Shown: positions 8,786 through 17,663 of the stretch, piece by piece | Position numbering within the stretch: the stretch's first letter is position 1 | Layout: the number at the start of each line of letters is the position of its first letter | Assembly (NCBI RefSeq): GCF_009910845.1 | Contig: NZ_SIJB01000027.1 | Coordinates: forward strand, 62,001 to 126,000 | Direction of reading: 5' to 3' | DNA from: Chengkuizengella marina | GTDB taxonomy: Bacteria; Bacillota; Bacilli; Paenibacillales; KCTC-33759 | Length of the DNA: 64,000 bases | Notes under the pieces: generated by a model | Databases searched by the model: none | What the model was told of the DNA's origin: nothing | What the model saw: the letters and a program-made list of their open reading frames with translations, nothing else | Position numbers and translations under genes: made by a program

Positions 8786-9474
8786 AAAGAGTTCTCCTTT
8801 TGATGTTTGTTGATGATTTCAATTAGTTCGTTTAATGCCTTTATTGTTTTTAATGGTGTTACTTCCAATGTTTCATCCCACTTTTGGTTTTTATTAATCC
8901 AAATCGCTTTCATACCAGCCTGCGAAGCACCTAACACATCATTTTTAGGATGATCACCTACAAAAATTGCTTCATGTGGCAATAAATCTAATCGTTCCAA
9001 TGCCATTAGGAAAATTTGTTGATTAGGTTTTTTTACTCCTGCCTCCTCAGAGACTACAATGGCATCAAAATAATCTCTAATTTTCAAAAGATTAATTTTT
9101 CCATATTGAATTTGATTTCTTCCATTTGTCACTAGCCCTATTTTGTAGTTTTTTTGTTTACAATACTCAAGCAATTCAACGGTATGCTCTACCAGAACTG
9201 CACATTGAACATAGTTAGTAAAATAAAAATCCATCAATTCATCAAGCTCTGGTTTGACTTCCCAAGTAAATGTTTGACGCAATTGATTGAATGTTTCTTC
9301 TTTTTTTGTGTATCCATAATTATCAATTTTTTTTATTGTTTGAATGCATTGATTCTTTTCTGATGAAGACAATGAATTAAAATATTGCTCCATAAATAAT
9401 TCTAAAAATTTACCGAATGTTTCACTTCTGTCAAGTAAAGTATCATCAAGATCAAAAATAATTCCCTTAAACAA
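8782..9474 (-). CDS. HAD-superfamily phosphatase (subfamily IA)
   Basis: 230 residues. All four HAD motifs are present: FDLDDTLLD (motif I with both Asp), LVTNG (motif II), the Lys in VKKP (motif III) and FVGDHPKNDV (motif IV). A helical cap lies at about 15-95. The DDT variant of motif I and the length match YjjG-like nucleotidases or pyrophosphatases, but the substrate is not settled. Start is TTG 9474, with GGGGAG eight bases upstream; a nearer ATG is out of frame. The next gene downstream (DUF4269 remnant) overlaps its stop. Confidence 0.85.
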   Translation of the reverse strand: MFKGIIFDLDDTLLDRSETFGKFLELFMEQYFNSLSSSEKNQCIQTIKKIDNYGYTKKEETFNQLRQTFTWEVKPELDELMDFYFTNYVQCAVLVEHTVELLEYCKQKNYKIGLVTNGRNQIQYGKINLLKIRDYFDAIVVSEEAGVKKPNQQIFLMALERLDLLPHEAIFVGDHPKNDVLGASQAGMKAIWINKNQKWDETLEVTPLKTIKALNELIEIINKHQKENSL

Positions 9475-9508
9475 GCTTCATTCTCCCCTCATATATGATG
9501 TGGTTTTA

Positions 9509-10321
9509 TTACCCTAAAGCTACGTCTAATATCATCATGACAACAAAACCAACCATAAGTCCTAATGTTGCAAGATCAGTACTTCCTGATGATTGAGATT
9601 CAGGTATAAGTTCTTCTACTACTACAAAAATCATTGCACCAGCAGCAAATGCAAGCGCATATGGAAGAATAGGTTGTATAAGTAAAACCGCTCCTGCTCC
9701 AATCACCGCAGCCAATGGTTCAACAATTGCAGAAAGTTGTCCATAATGGAAAGCTCTCGTCCTGGACATCCCTTCTCCACGTAAAGGTACAGCTAAAGCC
9801 GCTCCTTCTGGCATGTTTTGAATACCAATTCCTATGGCAAGACCTACTGCACCTATTAATGATGCTTCTCCTAAACCTAGAGAAGCTGCTCCAAACGCAA
9901 CCCCAATAGCTAATCCTTCAGGAATGTTATGTAAAGTAATCGCTAAAAACAATAGTGTTGATTTTTGGAACTGGGTTTGAGGACCCTCAGCTTTTTCATG
10001 TTTTTCATTTAAATGAAGATGTGGGACTACAAAGTCTAACAACCGAATAAATAAACCGCCAAGTAAAAAACCAACTGCTGGTGCCAGCCAAGGAATCTGT
10101 CCATTTTGTTCACTAAACTCAATTGAAGGTGCCAATAATGACCAAAACGAAGCTGCTATCATCACTCCAGCTGCAAATCCTAACATCATATTTAATACAT
10201 GTTTATCAATTCTTTTAAAGAAAAATACAGTTGCAGCACCTAATGCGGTTAATCCCCATGTAAAAAGCCCACCTATTAAAGCCTGAACTGTAGGATTTAA
10301 TTCACTGAACCATACAAACAT
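9509..10321 (-). CDS. ZIP-family divalent metal transporter
   Basis: 270 residues with eight predicted membrane helices. Metal-site motifs are intact: HNIPEGLAIGVAFG in helix 4, NMPEGAALAVPL in helix 5, and VVEELIPE near helix 7. A His-containing loop (PHLHLNEKHEKAEG) between helices 3 and 4 is the usual variable metal-binding loop. Expected to import zinc or a similar cation across the cytoplasmic membrane. AAAGGATG precedes the ATG. The gene is single; no metal-regulator box was recognised in the 230 bases upstream. Confidence 0.9.
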   Translation of the reverse strand: MFVWFSELNPTVQALIGGLFTWGLTALGAATVFFFKRIDKHVLNMMLGFAAGVMIAASFWSLLAPSIEFSEQNGQIPWLAPAVGFLLGGLFIRLLDFVVPHLHLNEKHEKAEGPQTQFQKSTLLFLAITLHNIPEGLAIGVAFGAASLGLGEASLIGAVGLAIGIGIQNMPEGAALAVPLRGEGMSRTRAFHYGQLSAIVEPLAAVIGAGAVLLIQPILPYALAFAAGAMIFVVVEELIPESQSSGSTDLATLGLMVGFVVMMILDVALG

Positions 10322-10453
10322 GAAATGAACATCCTTTCAATCTGCATTTTAATGATTAATATACTATTGTTAACTAATTAGATGGATTATAACAGATTCA
10401 TACCCTATTGGACAGTTAAAAATAGCACAGTAAGGATAAAAAGTTTAAAATAA

Positions 10454-10482
10454 AGAAAACTCGCAGCATTGGCGAGTTTTCT
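10454..10482 (-). terminator. Terminator of the VanZ-Nudix pair
   Basis: 11-bp stem (10454-10464 with 10472-10482) with a seven-base loop, followed on the minus strand by a T-rich run. It lies 73 bases past the Nudix stop. A damaged copy of its left arm occurs near 41761. Confidence 0.75.
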
Positions 10483-10555
10483 CCTTACTCATAACTATTG
10501 CATAGCATATTTTGTGAAATCAATCTATATAAATGGCACATGTATACTAGATCTT

Positions 10556-10999
10556 TCAGCTATTTTCCCAACCGAAACTCTCAAACCACATATGTTTATG
10601 ATTTTTTTCAATAGCTTTTCTAATGAAGGGAATCAGATTATTCGGTAACTTGTTCACTTTAAACCACTTAAGTTCTTCACATTTATCTGGTTCAATATTT
10701 ACGATCTCACCTTGCCATGAGTCAATTTTTACGTAAAAATCGATCCATTCATTTTTTATATTATTCCTGTGCATTACTCCAACAACCTTCACTTCTTTTG
10801 GATCTATAATAATACCTGCTTCTTCTTTGGCTTCTCTAATTGCAGCTGAGACTATTTCCTCTCTACCTTCTATTTTTCCCGCAATTATACCCCATTTTCC
10901 ATCTTCAAACCCTGTATTCTTTCTTTTTAAAAGTAAAACTTCATTATCATTTTGATAAATCAATATATGTACGGAACCATATAATATTGGATGGCTCAT
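10556..10999 (-). CDS. Nudix hydrolase
   Basis: 147 residues. The Nudix box is complete: GKIEGREE, then AAIREAKEEAG, fitting G-x5-E-x7-R-E-x2-E-E-x-G. These enzymes hydrolyse nucleoside diphosphates linked to another group; the substrate is not predictable. The C-terminal EELKWFKVNKLPNNLIPFIR matches MutT/NUDT1-like cytosolic members. AAGGTGA precedes the ATG by six bases. It lies nine bases after a VanZ-like gene and shares its transcript. Confidence 0.88.
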   Translation of the reverse strand: MSHPILYGSVHILIYQNDNEVLLLKRKNTGFEDGKWGIIAGKIEGREEIVSAAIREAKEEAGIIIDPKEVKVVGVMHRNNIKNEWIDFYVKIDSWQGEIVNIEPDKCEELKWFKVNKLPNNLIPFIRKAIEKNHKHMWFESFGWENS

Positions 11000-11008
11000 G
11001 TTGTCACC

Positions 11009-11449
11009 TTACCCTATCACTTTTCTTTCTAATAATCTTTTCACAATTTTATATATAATAAATCCAATGATAGCTCCAATTGTGTTTAATATAATATCAT
11101 CAATGTCAAAACTTCCTCTTTTCAACACTAATTGGAAAACTTCCAAGCACGTAATCCCTAAAATAAAATGAAAAATGAATTTGAAAATATTATATCTCAG
11201 CACAAATGGCACAAATACTCCAAAAGGGATAAACACTGCAATATTACCTATTATATTTATAATCCAAATTTCCGGTTCGAAATAGTTGTAGTAATAAAAA
11301 TATTGCTTAATCGTACTGAAAGGGGTTAAGTTGTAACTGAAGCTACTATTAATCTCCGTTCTACCAAATCCTACAAACATCCAGTATATTAAAACGAATA
11401 AATAAAATATCATTAGTATAGCTATGATTCCTCGTAGTAAAGTTTTCAA
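11009..11449 (-). CDS. VanZ-like membrane protein
   Basis: 146 residues with four to five membrane helices. Family marks seen: NLTPFSTIKQYF, IINIIGNIAVFIPFG, and the C-terminal FDIDDIILNTIGAIIG. VanZ gives low-level teicoplanin resistance in enterococci, but most chromosomal relatives have no known role. Start chosen at TTG 11449 because TAGGAG is eight bases upstream; a longer frame from TTG 11476 has no ribosome site. First gene of a pair with the Nudix hydrolase. Confidence 0.82.
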   Translation of the reverse strand: MKTLLRGIIAILMIFYLFVLIYWMFVGFGRTEINSSFSYNLTPFSTIKQYFYYYNYFEPEIWIINIIGNIAVFIPFGVFVPFVLRYNIFKFIFHFILGITCLEVFQLVLKRGSFDIDDIILNTIGAIIGFIIYKIVKRLLERKVIG

Positions 11450-11551
11450 CTGTGCATCTCCTAAATTAAAGATCAATGATTTTCAATCAATATTCTCCTA
11501 ATAACAGCTTAACATTTTTAGTTAAATAATATCTATATACTTTAAAAAATA

Positions 11552-11948
11552 CTATTTTTTTCTTGTTCTCCATTTTATGATAAATGAGATAGCAACCAAT
11601 AATGCTGTTACAATTAACGTTATCCCTATAGATACCAAAACACTGAATAAACTCCCTAACAAATTATGGAAAATAGTCAATTTAATCTCATGATGTGGTA
11701 AAGCTTCTGTGTCGGTTACTACTCTATAGCTTTCACCACTTTCTATAGTAAAGTTATACAATGATTTAGCCTCTACGTCATTTAAACTATAGAATACATT
11801 TTGATGAGGAGTTAATAATATTTCTCTCTGTGTTTGGAGATCGATTACAGATATCTGAAGCATATCTATTATCTGACTGTATTTTTGAGTACTTTCCATT
11901 TCAACAAGTGCCGGCTGCAATGAGTCCTAAGTACCAAGGTATTTTCAT
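11552..11948 (-). pseudogene. Small bitopic membrane protein, frameshifted near its N-terminus
   Basis: ATG 11948 has an ideal AAGGAG site six bases upstream and encodes MKIPWYLGLIAAGTC before a stop at residue 16. A second frame, shifted by one base, continues from about 11905 with LVEMESTQKYSQIIDML and runs to 11552, ending with a membrane helix (LGSLFSVLVSIGITLIVTAL) and KWRTRKK. No ribosome site serves the second frame alone. The combined product would be a protein with a signal or anchor helix, a roughly 85-residue outer domain and a C-terminal anchor. Either a real frameshift or a sequencing error; family unknown. Confidence 0.6.
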
Positions 11949-12031
11949 GGTTATCTCCTTTTTTCTAAAATAATACTATATTCCACTTGCTGTATCTCAC
12001 CGCATATTGCTTCTTCTTTAAATTATTAGGA

Positions 12032-12712
12032 TCAGTTACCAACAAAACTCACTTCTTCACGACCATGAATTAAAGTATATTCAAATAAATTAGTAAATCT
12101 ATACGCATGACTATTTTTATCTAACAAACTTTCATTTAACACGAATTCTATCACCTTTTCTTGCTTTGGATGTAGAGTGAAGGACTTTTTACTCTCTAAA
12201 TCCTCCTCCAATGCAAAAAGTTCCTTATTATCTATAGTATCATTCAAAGATAAGGGTAAAGTTATTTTTATAAAAAATTCTTGTTTTTCGTTACTAAGGT
12301 TTTCTAAATGAATTGTACCTGTAATATAAGCTCTTTTTTCTTCAGATCTATATGAAATGCTATTTTTTTCATTATAACTGTAGATAGCGTTTAAGTTGTG
12401 ATAGCTACTTTTATAACTTTTAATACCATATTCCCATAAATCAGTCATTATAAGAAGGGTTAAAACTGCTAGAATAATCGCCTTTATTCTAATGTTTGTC
12501 ATTTGTTTTTTTAATGATAAAAGTCCTTTAAAACCATAATACAATGAGAATAAAATGATGAAACCAGAATAATGAAAAGTAGCAGTTTCTCCTGTATGTA
12601 TGGGCGGAAATATTCTCTCGCTGAAAGGAGTTGAATTATTATTCGTATTCCCCATTAATATAATCCCTAATAGTACAAGAAATATATAATAAGCAACCTT
12701 ATATCTCTTCAT
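12032..12712 (-). CDS. Membrane protein with C-terminal extracytoplasmic domain, unknown
   Basis: 226 residues. Hydrophobic segments at about 7-22, 48-66 and 77-95 predict three membrane helices. Residues 100-226 are polar and beta-rich (TGTIHLENLSNEKQEFF, LHPKQEKVIEF), like an immunoglobulin-type outer domain. AAGGGG lies ten bases before the ATG. I do not recognise the family. It is divergent from the lipoprotein gene at 12805, and both could act at the cell surface. Confidence 0.6.
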   Translation of the reverse strand: MKRYKVAYYIFLVLLGIILMGNTNNNSTPFSERIFPPIHTGETATFHYSGFIILFSLYYGFKGLLSLKKQMTNIRIKAIILAVLTLLIMTDLWEYGIKSYKSSYHNLNAIYSYNEKNSISYRSEEKRAYITGTIHLENLSNEKQEFFIKITLPLSLNDTIDNKELFALEEDLESKKSFTLHPKQEKVIEFVLNESLLDKNSHAYRFTNLFEYTLIHGREEVSFVGN

Positions 12713-12804
12713 ATCTATTTACCCCTTTTTGCATTTATGAATTTAATATTTTACTAGTGCATTACATGTGGAAATTTGATAAGATAAAAAGATTATTTTA
12801 AGGA

Positions 12805-13302
12805 GTGATTTATATTAAGAGAGTAACACTTTTAGTTTTAATTTTTGTTCTAATTGCAGGCTGTTCTAATGAAACAATATCAACAGATAGTAACATAATA
12901 ATAGAGAAAGGCCAAGTTAAATCTTATGAAGACATTCTGACTGTTGAAGAAATTGAAGAGGATATTGATGGTGATGAAAAAAAAGAACATATTAAGTTAT
13001 CTATATCTCCAGCTCTAAAACCTGATCCAGAAAATAAAAATCAATACCTCTGGGATGACAGTCATGTCTGGCAGTTAGTTGTTGAAGACGAAGGGAATTT
13101 TTACACCCTACCCTATTTGATGACCATGTACAAGGCTGAACTATACATATCAAACGAAGAGGAAAATCAAAATACTATTATCTTTCTAACAAAAGGAACT
13201 ACCTTAAGTTTTTTACAATATAAGCATAATCAAAAAGGTTATTTTGAAAAGAAAGTTATTTACAATGAAGGTCCCATACTTCACCGTTCAACAATAAAAT
13301 GA
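12805..13302 (+). CDS. Lipoprotein of unknown function, start codon doubtful
   Basis: A lipoprotein signal is clear: KR, then VTLLVLIFVLIAGC with the lipobox Cys, followed by a polar mature part of about 145 residues with no recognised domain. The start is odd. The in-frame GTG at 12805 overlaps its own AAGGAG site and cannot be spaced from it. The codon that sits eight bases after AAGGAG is ATT at 12814, which would give the standard M-K-R opening. Either ATT is used as a start, or an ATG was mutated and expression is poor. It is divergent from the gene ending at 12032. Confidence 0.65.
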   Translation: MIYIKRVTLLVLIFVLIAGCSNETISTDSNIIIEKGQVKSYEDILTVEEIEEDIDGDEKKEHIKLSISPALKPDPENKNQYLWDDSHVWQLVVEDEGNFYTLPYLMTMYKAELYISNEEENQNTIIFLTKGTTLSFLQYKHNQKGYFEKKVIYNEGPILHRSTIK

Positions 13303-13444
13303 TGATGGTATTTAATAATATATATGCAACCTAGAGATAGAAGAATGGAGATGGGATGGCAGATATGGTATAGCATTTTAAAGGCTACTTAAATTGATGA
13401 TTTTTCCACTTCTTGTTTTCTCAATCAAATATATTAGTGTACAA

Positions 13445-13487
13445 AAAAAGACATATCATTCTTAATCTAATAATGATATATCTTTTT
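13445..13487. terminator. Bidirectional terminator between the lipoprotein gene and rpiA
   Basis: Stem of 7+8 bp with one internal mismatch (13445-13460 with 13472-13487), A-run on one side and T-run on the other. It lies nine bases past the rpiA stop. Confidence 0.75.
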
Positions 13488-13495
13488 ATTTATTC

Positions 13496-14167
13496 TTATT
13501 TATCCAATACTTTCACATCACCATCATTGTATCCAATGATGACTTGATCAGCCATATTTACAAACAGGCCGTTTTCTACTACTCCCGGAATCAAATTTAA
13601 TTGAGTATTTAGAAATGATGAATCTTCAATGGATTCAAAATAACAATCCAAAATATAGTTCCCATTATCTGTGATAAATGGTTCATTCTTTTCTAATTTT
13701 CTTATTTTTGTTTGGCATTTAAATTTTTGAATTTCTCTTATCGTTGCTTCAAACCCGAACGGAGTAATTTCTACAGGTAAAGGAAATGAACCCAGTTCAT
13801 TCACATATTTGGATTCATCAGCAACTACTACAAATTTTTTTGAAGCAAACGCCACGATTTTTTCTCTTAATAAAGCGCCTCCCCCACCTTTTATTAGATC
13901 TAAAGTTGGGCTTATTTCATCAGCTCCATCTATGGTAATATCTATGTGATTTACATCAGAAAATGAAATGAGAGGTATATTCATTTCAATTGCTAGTTTT
14001 TCTGTGCTTTTTGAGGTGGGAATTCCCTTGATATTTAAGCCATTTTTCACTAATTCACCAAGCTTTTCTACTGCCCAAAATGCTGTAGAACCAGTACCTA
14101 ACCCCACTACCATTCCTTCTGTTATAAGTTCAGTAGCTTTTTCTCCTGCTATTTTTTTTGCATTCAT
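13496..14167 (-). CDS. rpiA: Ribose-5-phosphate isomerase A
   Basis: 223 residues. Interconverts ribose 5-phosphate and ribulose 5-phosphate in the non-oxidative pentose phosphate pathway. Signature stretches: GLGTGSTA (phosphate loop), PTSKST, DGADEI with the catalytic Asp, KGGGGALLREK with the catalytic Lys, and late GVVENGLFVNMAD. AGGGGG precedes the ATG. It is a single gene between two terminators. Confidence 0.96.
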   Translation of the reverse strand: MNAKKIAGEKATELITEGMVVGLGTGSTAFWAVEKLGELVKNGLNIKGIPTSKSTEKLAIEMNIPLISFSDVNHIDITIDGADEISPTLDLIKGGGGALLREKIVAFASKKFVVVADESKYVNELGSFPLPVEITPFGFEATIREIQKFKCQTKIRKLEKNEPFITDNGNYILDCYFESIEDSSFLNTQLNLIPGVVENGLFVNMADQVIIGYNDGDVKVLDK

Positions 14168-14219
14168 GTGTACCCCCTAAGAATATAATTAAAATTTACA
14201 TTTGAATTGATGTTTAATG

Positions 14220-14254
14220 AAAAAACAGACCTGTAAAATCATATTCAAGGTCTG
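14220..14254 (-). terminator. Terminator of the YebC-family gene
   Basis: 7-bp stem (14226-14232 with 14248-14254), followed on the minus strand by six T at 14225-14220. It lies 13 bases past the stop. Confidence 0.75.
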
Positions 14255-14267
14255 CTTTCATATTTCA

Positions 14268-14987
14268 TTATTCCCCAAGATCTACATTGTGATAAACTTG
14301 CTGAACATCTTCTAAGTCCTCTAATGCATCAATCATTTTTTCAAATTGATCCTGTGCCTCTTCTGGGAGAGTTATATCATTTTGTGCAATCATCGTTATT
14401 TCTGCTACAGTGAATTCAGAAATACCAGCACTTCTGAACGCTTCTTGAACTGCATGTAATTGATCAGGTTCAGCATAAACAATAATTGCACTATCTTCTG
14501 TTAAAATATCACGAACGTCTAAATCAGATTCCATTAGTAGTTCAAGCACTTCATCTTCTGTTTTCCCTTCCACACCTATAACAGCCGTTTCATCAAACAT
14601 ATAGGCTACAGAACCACTTACTCCCATATTCCCACCATTTTTATTAAAAGCAGAGCGCACTTCTGGCGCCGTACGATTCACGTTATTCGTTAGGGCATCT
14701 ACGATAACCATAGATCCATTAGGTCCAAATCCTTCATAACGAAGTTTATCATAATTCTCGTCAGACCCACCTTTTGCTTTCTCTATCGCACGATCTATTA
14801 TAGCCTTTGGTACATTGTACGTTTTAGCTCGCTCTAGTACGAATTTTAAAGCTTGATTTGACTCCGGATCAGGTTCACCTTGTTTTGCTACTACATAAAT
14901 TTCACGTCCGAATTTTGCATATATTTGACTAGTTTTTGCATCTTTTGATGCCTTTTTTTCTTTAATATTATTCCACTTACGACCCAT
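14268..14987 (-). CDS. YebC/PmpR (TACO1)-family protein
   Basis: 239 residues. Start chosen at [12 protein letters not shown], the family's standard N-terminus, with GAGAG ten bases upstream; a frame from 15008 adds seven residues without a ribosome site. Seen: [24 protein letters not shown], and [14 protein letters not shown]. Bacillus YeeI belongs to this subgroup. YebC proteins were first called transcription regulators, and later work on the family points to relief of ribosome stalling at proline stretches; which applies here is not shown by sequence. Confidence 0.93.
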   Translation of the reverse strand: MGRKWNNIKEKKASKDAKTSQIYAKFGREIYVVAKQGEPDPESNQALKFVLERAKTYNVPKAIIDRAIEKAKGGSDENYDKLRYEGFGPNGSMVIVDALTNNVNRTAPEVRSAFNKNGGNMGVSGSVAYMFDETAVIGVEGKTEDEVLELLMESDLDVRDILTEDSAIIVYAEPDQLHAVQEAFRSAGISEFTVAEITMIAQNDITLPEEAQDQFEKMIDALEDLEDVQQVYHNVDLGE

Positions 14988-15096
14988 AAATGTTTCACTC
15001 TCTTTCATTTCTTTAAATCAAATATATTATACCTTAATTGAAACATTTATAAAAACAAATAATCAATATCAAAACTCACTCACATAATATTTTGAG

Positions 15097-15624
15097 TTAA
15101 TTAAAATTGATTTCATTCGCTGCTTTTAAATGTGCAAACCTACCGCCTAAAACACTGTTGTGATGTTCTATAATTTGCTCTGCTTTTAATACCTTGGTAT
15201 CAAAAGTGGAGTGTCCATCTGCTATTAATTTGTTATTGTATCCCAAGCTAAAAGCACGCCGACAGGTTGTATCTACACAAAAATCTGTTTGCATCCCTAC
15301 TATAATTAAACTTTCTATTCCCTGTTCTTGTAACTTTTCATGTAAGTCTGTTTTGTAGAATGAATCACATGTACTTTTCTGAATAACCATCTCATTTTCA
15401 AGTGGTTTTATTCTAGGATGAATTGGCCACCCCTCCTTACCTTCAATTAAATTAGGGGTTTCCGTATGCTGTACAAAAAATACTGGTATTTTGGAATAGC
15501 GAGCCTTCGTCAACAATTCATGGATGTTTTGTAATACTTTACCCCCGTTATACAAACTTCCTCCGTCAAATGTAAACATAATCACTTGTACATCAATTAT
15601 TAATAGAGCACTTTTATTTTTCAA
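15097..15624 (-). CDS. Isochorismatase-like cysteine hydrolase
   Basis: 175 residues. The family triad is present: Asp in LLIIDVQ, Lys in VIQKS, and nucleophile Cys in MQTDFCVDTTCRRA. The loop VGMQTDFCV and the HTE pair in VQHTETPN resemble nicotinamidase-like amidohydrolases, but the substrate is unknown. Start is TTG 15624 with GAGG about ten bases upstream. It overlaps the DinB gene by 11 bases, so the two are translated from one message. Confidence 0.85.
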   Translation of the reverse strand: MKNKSALLIIDVQVIMFTFDGGSLYNGGKVLQNIHELLTKARYSKIPVFFVQHTETPNLIEGKEGWPIHPRIKPLENEMVIQKSTCDSFYKTDLHEKLQEQGIESLIIVGMQTDFCVDTTCRRAFSLGYNNKLIADGHSTFDTKVLKAEQIIEHHNSVLGGRFAHLKAANEINFN

Positions 15625-16084
15625 TGTCCCATTTCCTCTTTTCGTGATTTAATTTGTTTAAAATTTGACTTAAATGATGTTCGTCGTGTTCATTTAATTC
15701 TTCTATAAGAAAGAGTAATGAATTGGGATTTAATTTCCTTGTGATTTCTTCAAATGGCATGTCCCATAACAAATCACATAGTTTATTTCTTGTTGTCACA
15801 AATTCATTGATTAGGTCAACTTTTTTCCTTTTTCTAGCTAATTCATATCCAAACTGATTAAAATAATCAAAGTCGGGGAATTCCATCTTCTCCCCATTTT
15901 TCACAACAGGAATTGTATGATCAATAATGTATGTATCCCAATTTAATAAGTGCCCGATAATTTCACCAATAGATGCTTTTCCTTGTGTTATAGGCTCTAA
16001 CCAAAGTGGATCAGGCAACATTTTTAAAGAGATGACAAATTCAGTAAAATGTTTATATTGGTTTATAGTTTCTTTATAATTCAT
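15614..16084 (-). CDS. DinB-family (DinB_2) four-helix protein
   Basis: 156 residues forming a helical bundle. The three conserved metal-ligand His are in GHLLNWD and HDEHHLSQI. Members are metal-dependent enzymes of diverse reactions, some thiol S-transferases; this one cannot be assigned. GGGAG precedes the ATG. First gene of a two-gene operon with the isochorismatase-like gene, whose start lies inside its end. Confidence 0.82.
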   Translation of the reverse strand: MNYKETINQYKHFTEFVISLKMLPDPLWLEPITQGKASIGEIIGHLLNWDTYIIDHTIPVVKNGEKMEFPDFDYFNQFGYELARKRKKVDLINEFVTTRNKLCDLLWDMPFEEITRKLNPNSLLFLIEELNEHDEHHLSQILNKLNHEKRKWDIEK

Positions 16085-16188
16085 AGATTAAATCTCCCTA
16101 GATTAATAAGAATATATTAACATGGAAAATTGAATTTTTCAAACATATGTTCTGTTTTTCGAAAGATCAATTATAACATTCATTTTAG

Positions 16189-16836
16189 TTATCCAATCAA
16201 AACATCCTGTAATTCTTTGACTGTTTCTACATAATAAGTAGGATTTTTTTCTAATAATTCTTGTTTACTTCCATAGCCATAACCAACAGCAATGGATGCA
16301 ACCCCATTATTTTGTGCTCCGATTAGATCATATTTTCGATCCCCTATCATTACTATATCATTCAAATCCAAACCTTTGTTTTCAATTAAATATTGGATGA
16401 CTTCAGCTTTATCTGATCTTGTTCCGTCTAAATTGCTTCCACTTGTAAACTGAAAGTATTTTTTTATATCAAAATGCTGTAAAACTTTGTCTGCAAAAAA
16501 AGTTGGTTTTGAAGTCGCTACATACAATTGTTTATTTTGTTTTGTTAACTCCAACAACAATTGCACTATTCCATCATATAGTTCATTCTCATATAAACCC
16601 TTCTCAGCAAAGTATTCTCTATAATACACTACTGCTTCCTTGGCCTTCGTTTCATTAAACGAGTAAAATTCCATAAAGGATTGATGCAGTGGAGGACCTA
16701 TAAAAGATTCAAGTTTATTTAAATCTTTTACATCAATATCAAATTTAGCTAATGCATATTGTATTGATTTTGTAATTCCAATTTTGGGATCTGTTAATGT
16801 TCCATCTAGGTCAAATAGGATTGTGTTAAATTTCAT
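16189..16836 (-). CDS. HAD phosphatase, phosphoglycolate-phosphatase-like
   Basis: 215 residues. Motif I is FDLDGTLTD, motif II VATSKP, the motif III Lys is in RSDKAEVI, and motif IV is VMIGDRKYDLIGA. The cap contains SFIGPPLHQSF and YREYF. This is the Gph/PpaX branch; possible substrates are phosphoglycolate or other small phosphates. AGGTG is nine bases upstream of the ATG. It is a single gene about 100 bases downstream of nothing related. Confidence 0.87.
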   Translation of the reverse strand: MKFNTILFDLDGTLTDPKIGITKSIQYALAKFDIDVKDLNKLESFIGPPLHQSFMEFYSFNETKAKEAVVYYREYFAEKGLYENELYDGIVQLLLELTKQNKQLYVATSKPTFFADKVLQHFDIKKYFQFTSGSNLDGTRSDKAEVIQYLIENKGLDLNDIVMIGDRKYDLIGAQNNGVASIAVGYGYGSKQELLEKNPTYYVETVKELQDVLIG

Positions 16837-17097
16837 TCATATACACCTGCTTTTCATAGTCTCATGTTAGTATATTGTTCCTAACAAAATTCTTCAACTC
16901 CTTATCAACACGGTATCAATCTTTCCAATTCACTTTCAGTTAGGTGTATTGTACTTTACTTTCATAAATTAGCAGAATAAAGATGTTAATGGAAATTTTT
17001 AAATCTTTATATCATTTTAATTGAAAATTAATGTAATTTTAAGGTTAGCAAACTAAAATAAGTCTTGTATCAAATAAAAATCAGGGGGAAACAAAAA

Positions 17098-17397
17098 ATG
17101 AAAAAAGCATTACAAATTTTTGCGATTCTAGGAGCTATCACTATTTTTGCAGCAGCTTGTACATCAGAAGAAACAGATGTAGAACCACAGGATCAGCAAG
17201 AAGAAATTCAAGAAAATGAAGAAATGAATACTGAAGAAGAAGGTACAGAGGAAGAAGTTGACACTGAAGGAACTGAAGAAGGTACTGAGGAAGAAACTGA
17301 CGCTGAAACAACTGAAGATACAGAGGAAGAAGTTGACGCTGAAGGAACTGAAGATGGTATAGAAGAAGAAGCTTCAACTGAAGAGTCTACTGAATAA
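17098..17397 (+). CDS. Acidic repetitive lipoprotein
   Basis: 99 residues from ATG 17098, which has AGGGGG nine bases upstream; a frame from 17065 would extend through the ribosome site. N-terminus MKKALQIFAILGAITIFAAAC is a lipoprotein signal ending in the lipobox Cys at residue 21. The mature part is almost only Glu, Thr, Asp and Gly, with near-repeats such as TEEEVDTEGTEEG and TEEEVDAEGTEDG. It is expected to be disordered, strongly negative and attached to the outer face of the membrane. Function unknown; it may be a surface spacer or cation binder. Confidence 0.75.
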   Translation: MKKALQIFAILGAITIFAAACTSEETDVEPQDQQEEIQENEEMNTEEEGTEEEVDTEGTEEGTEEETDAETTEDTEEEVDAEGTEDGIEEEASTEESTE

Positions 17398-17587
17398 TAG
17401 AAATAAAAATTTATATAAACAAAAAATGATGTGACTTACATTTTCATACCTAATTAAATAGATAGATTAACTTAACACAAAAACATATAGAATAAATTAG
17501 AATTTATACATTAAAATCAGTCACCCCTTATTCTATAGCTTGGGTTCTGTCAAAATGTAAGGTGTAATCATTTTTTATATAAATTAA

Positions 17588-17629
17588 AATAACGATGGTA
17601 TCTTCTTAAGGAAGACTGCCATCGTTATT
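17588..17629. terminator. Bidirectional terminator between convergent genes
   Basis: 11-bp perfect stem (17588-17598 with 17619-17629) with an inner TCTTC/GAAGA pairing. T-rich on both outer sides. It serves the minus-strand operon ending at 17664 and possibly the acidic lipoprotein gene. Confidence 0.8.
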
Positions 17630-17663
17630 TATTTTCACTAAAAAATATATTTTCTATATAAAA

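Noticed and set aside
17141-17377. 78-codon minus-strand frame rich in Leu and Gln
   Set aside because: It is the mirror of the acidic repeat in the lipoprotein gene, with no ribosome site.
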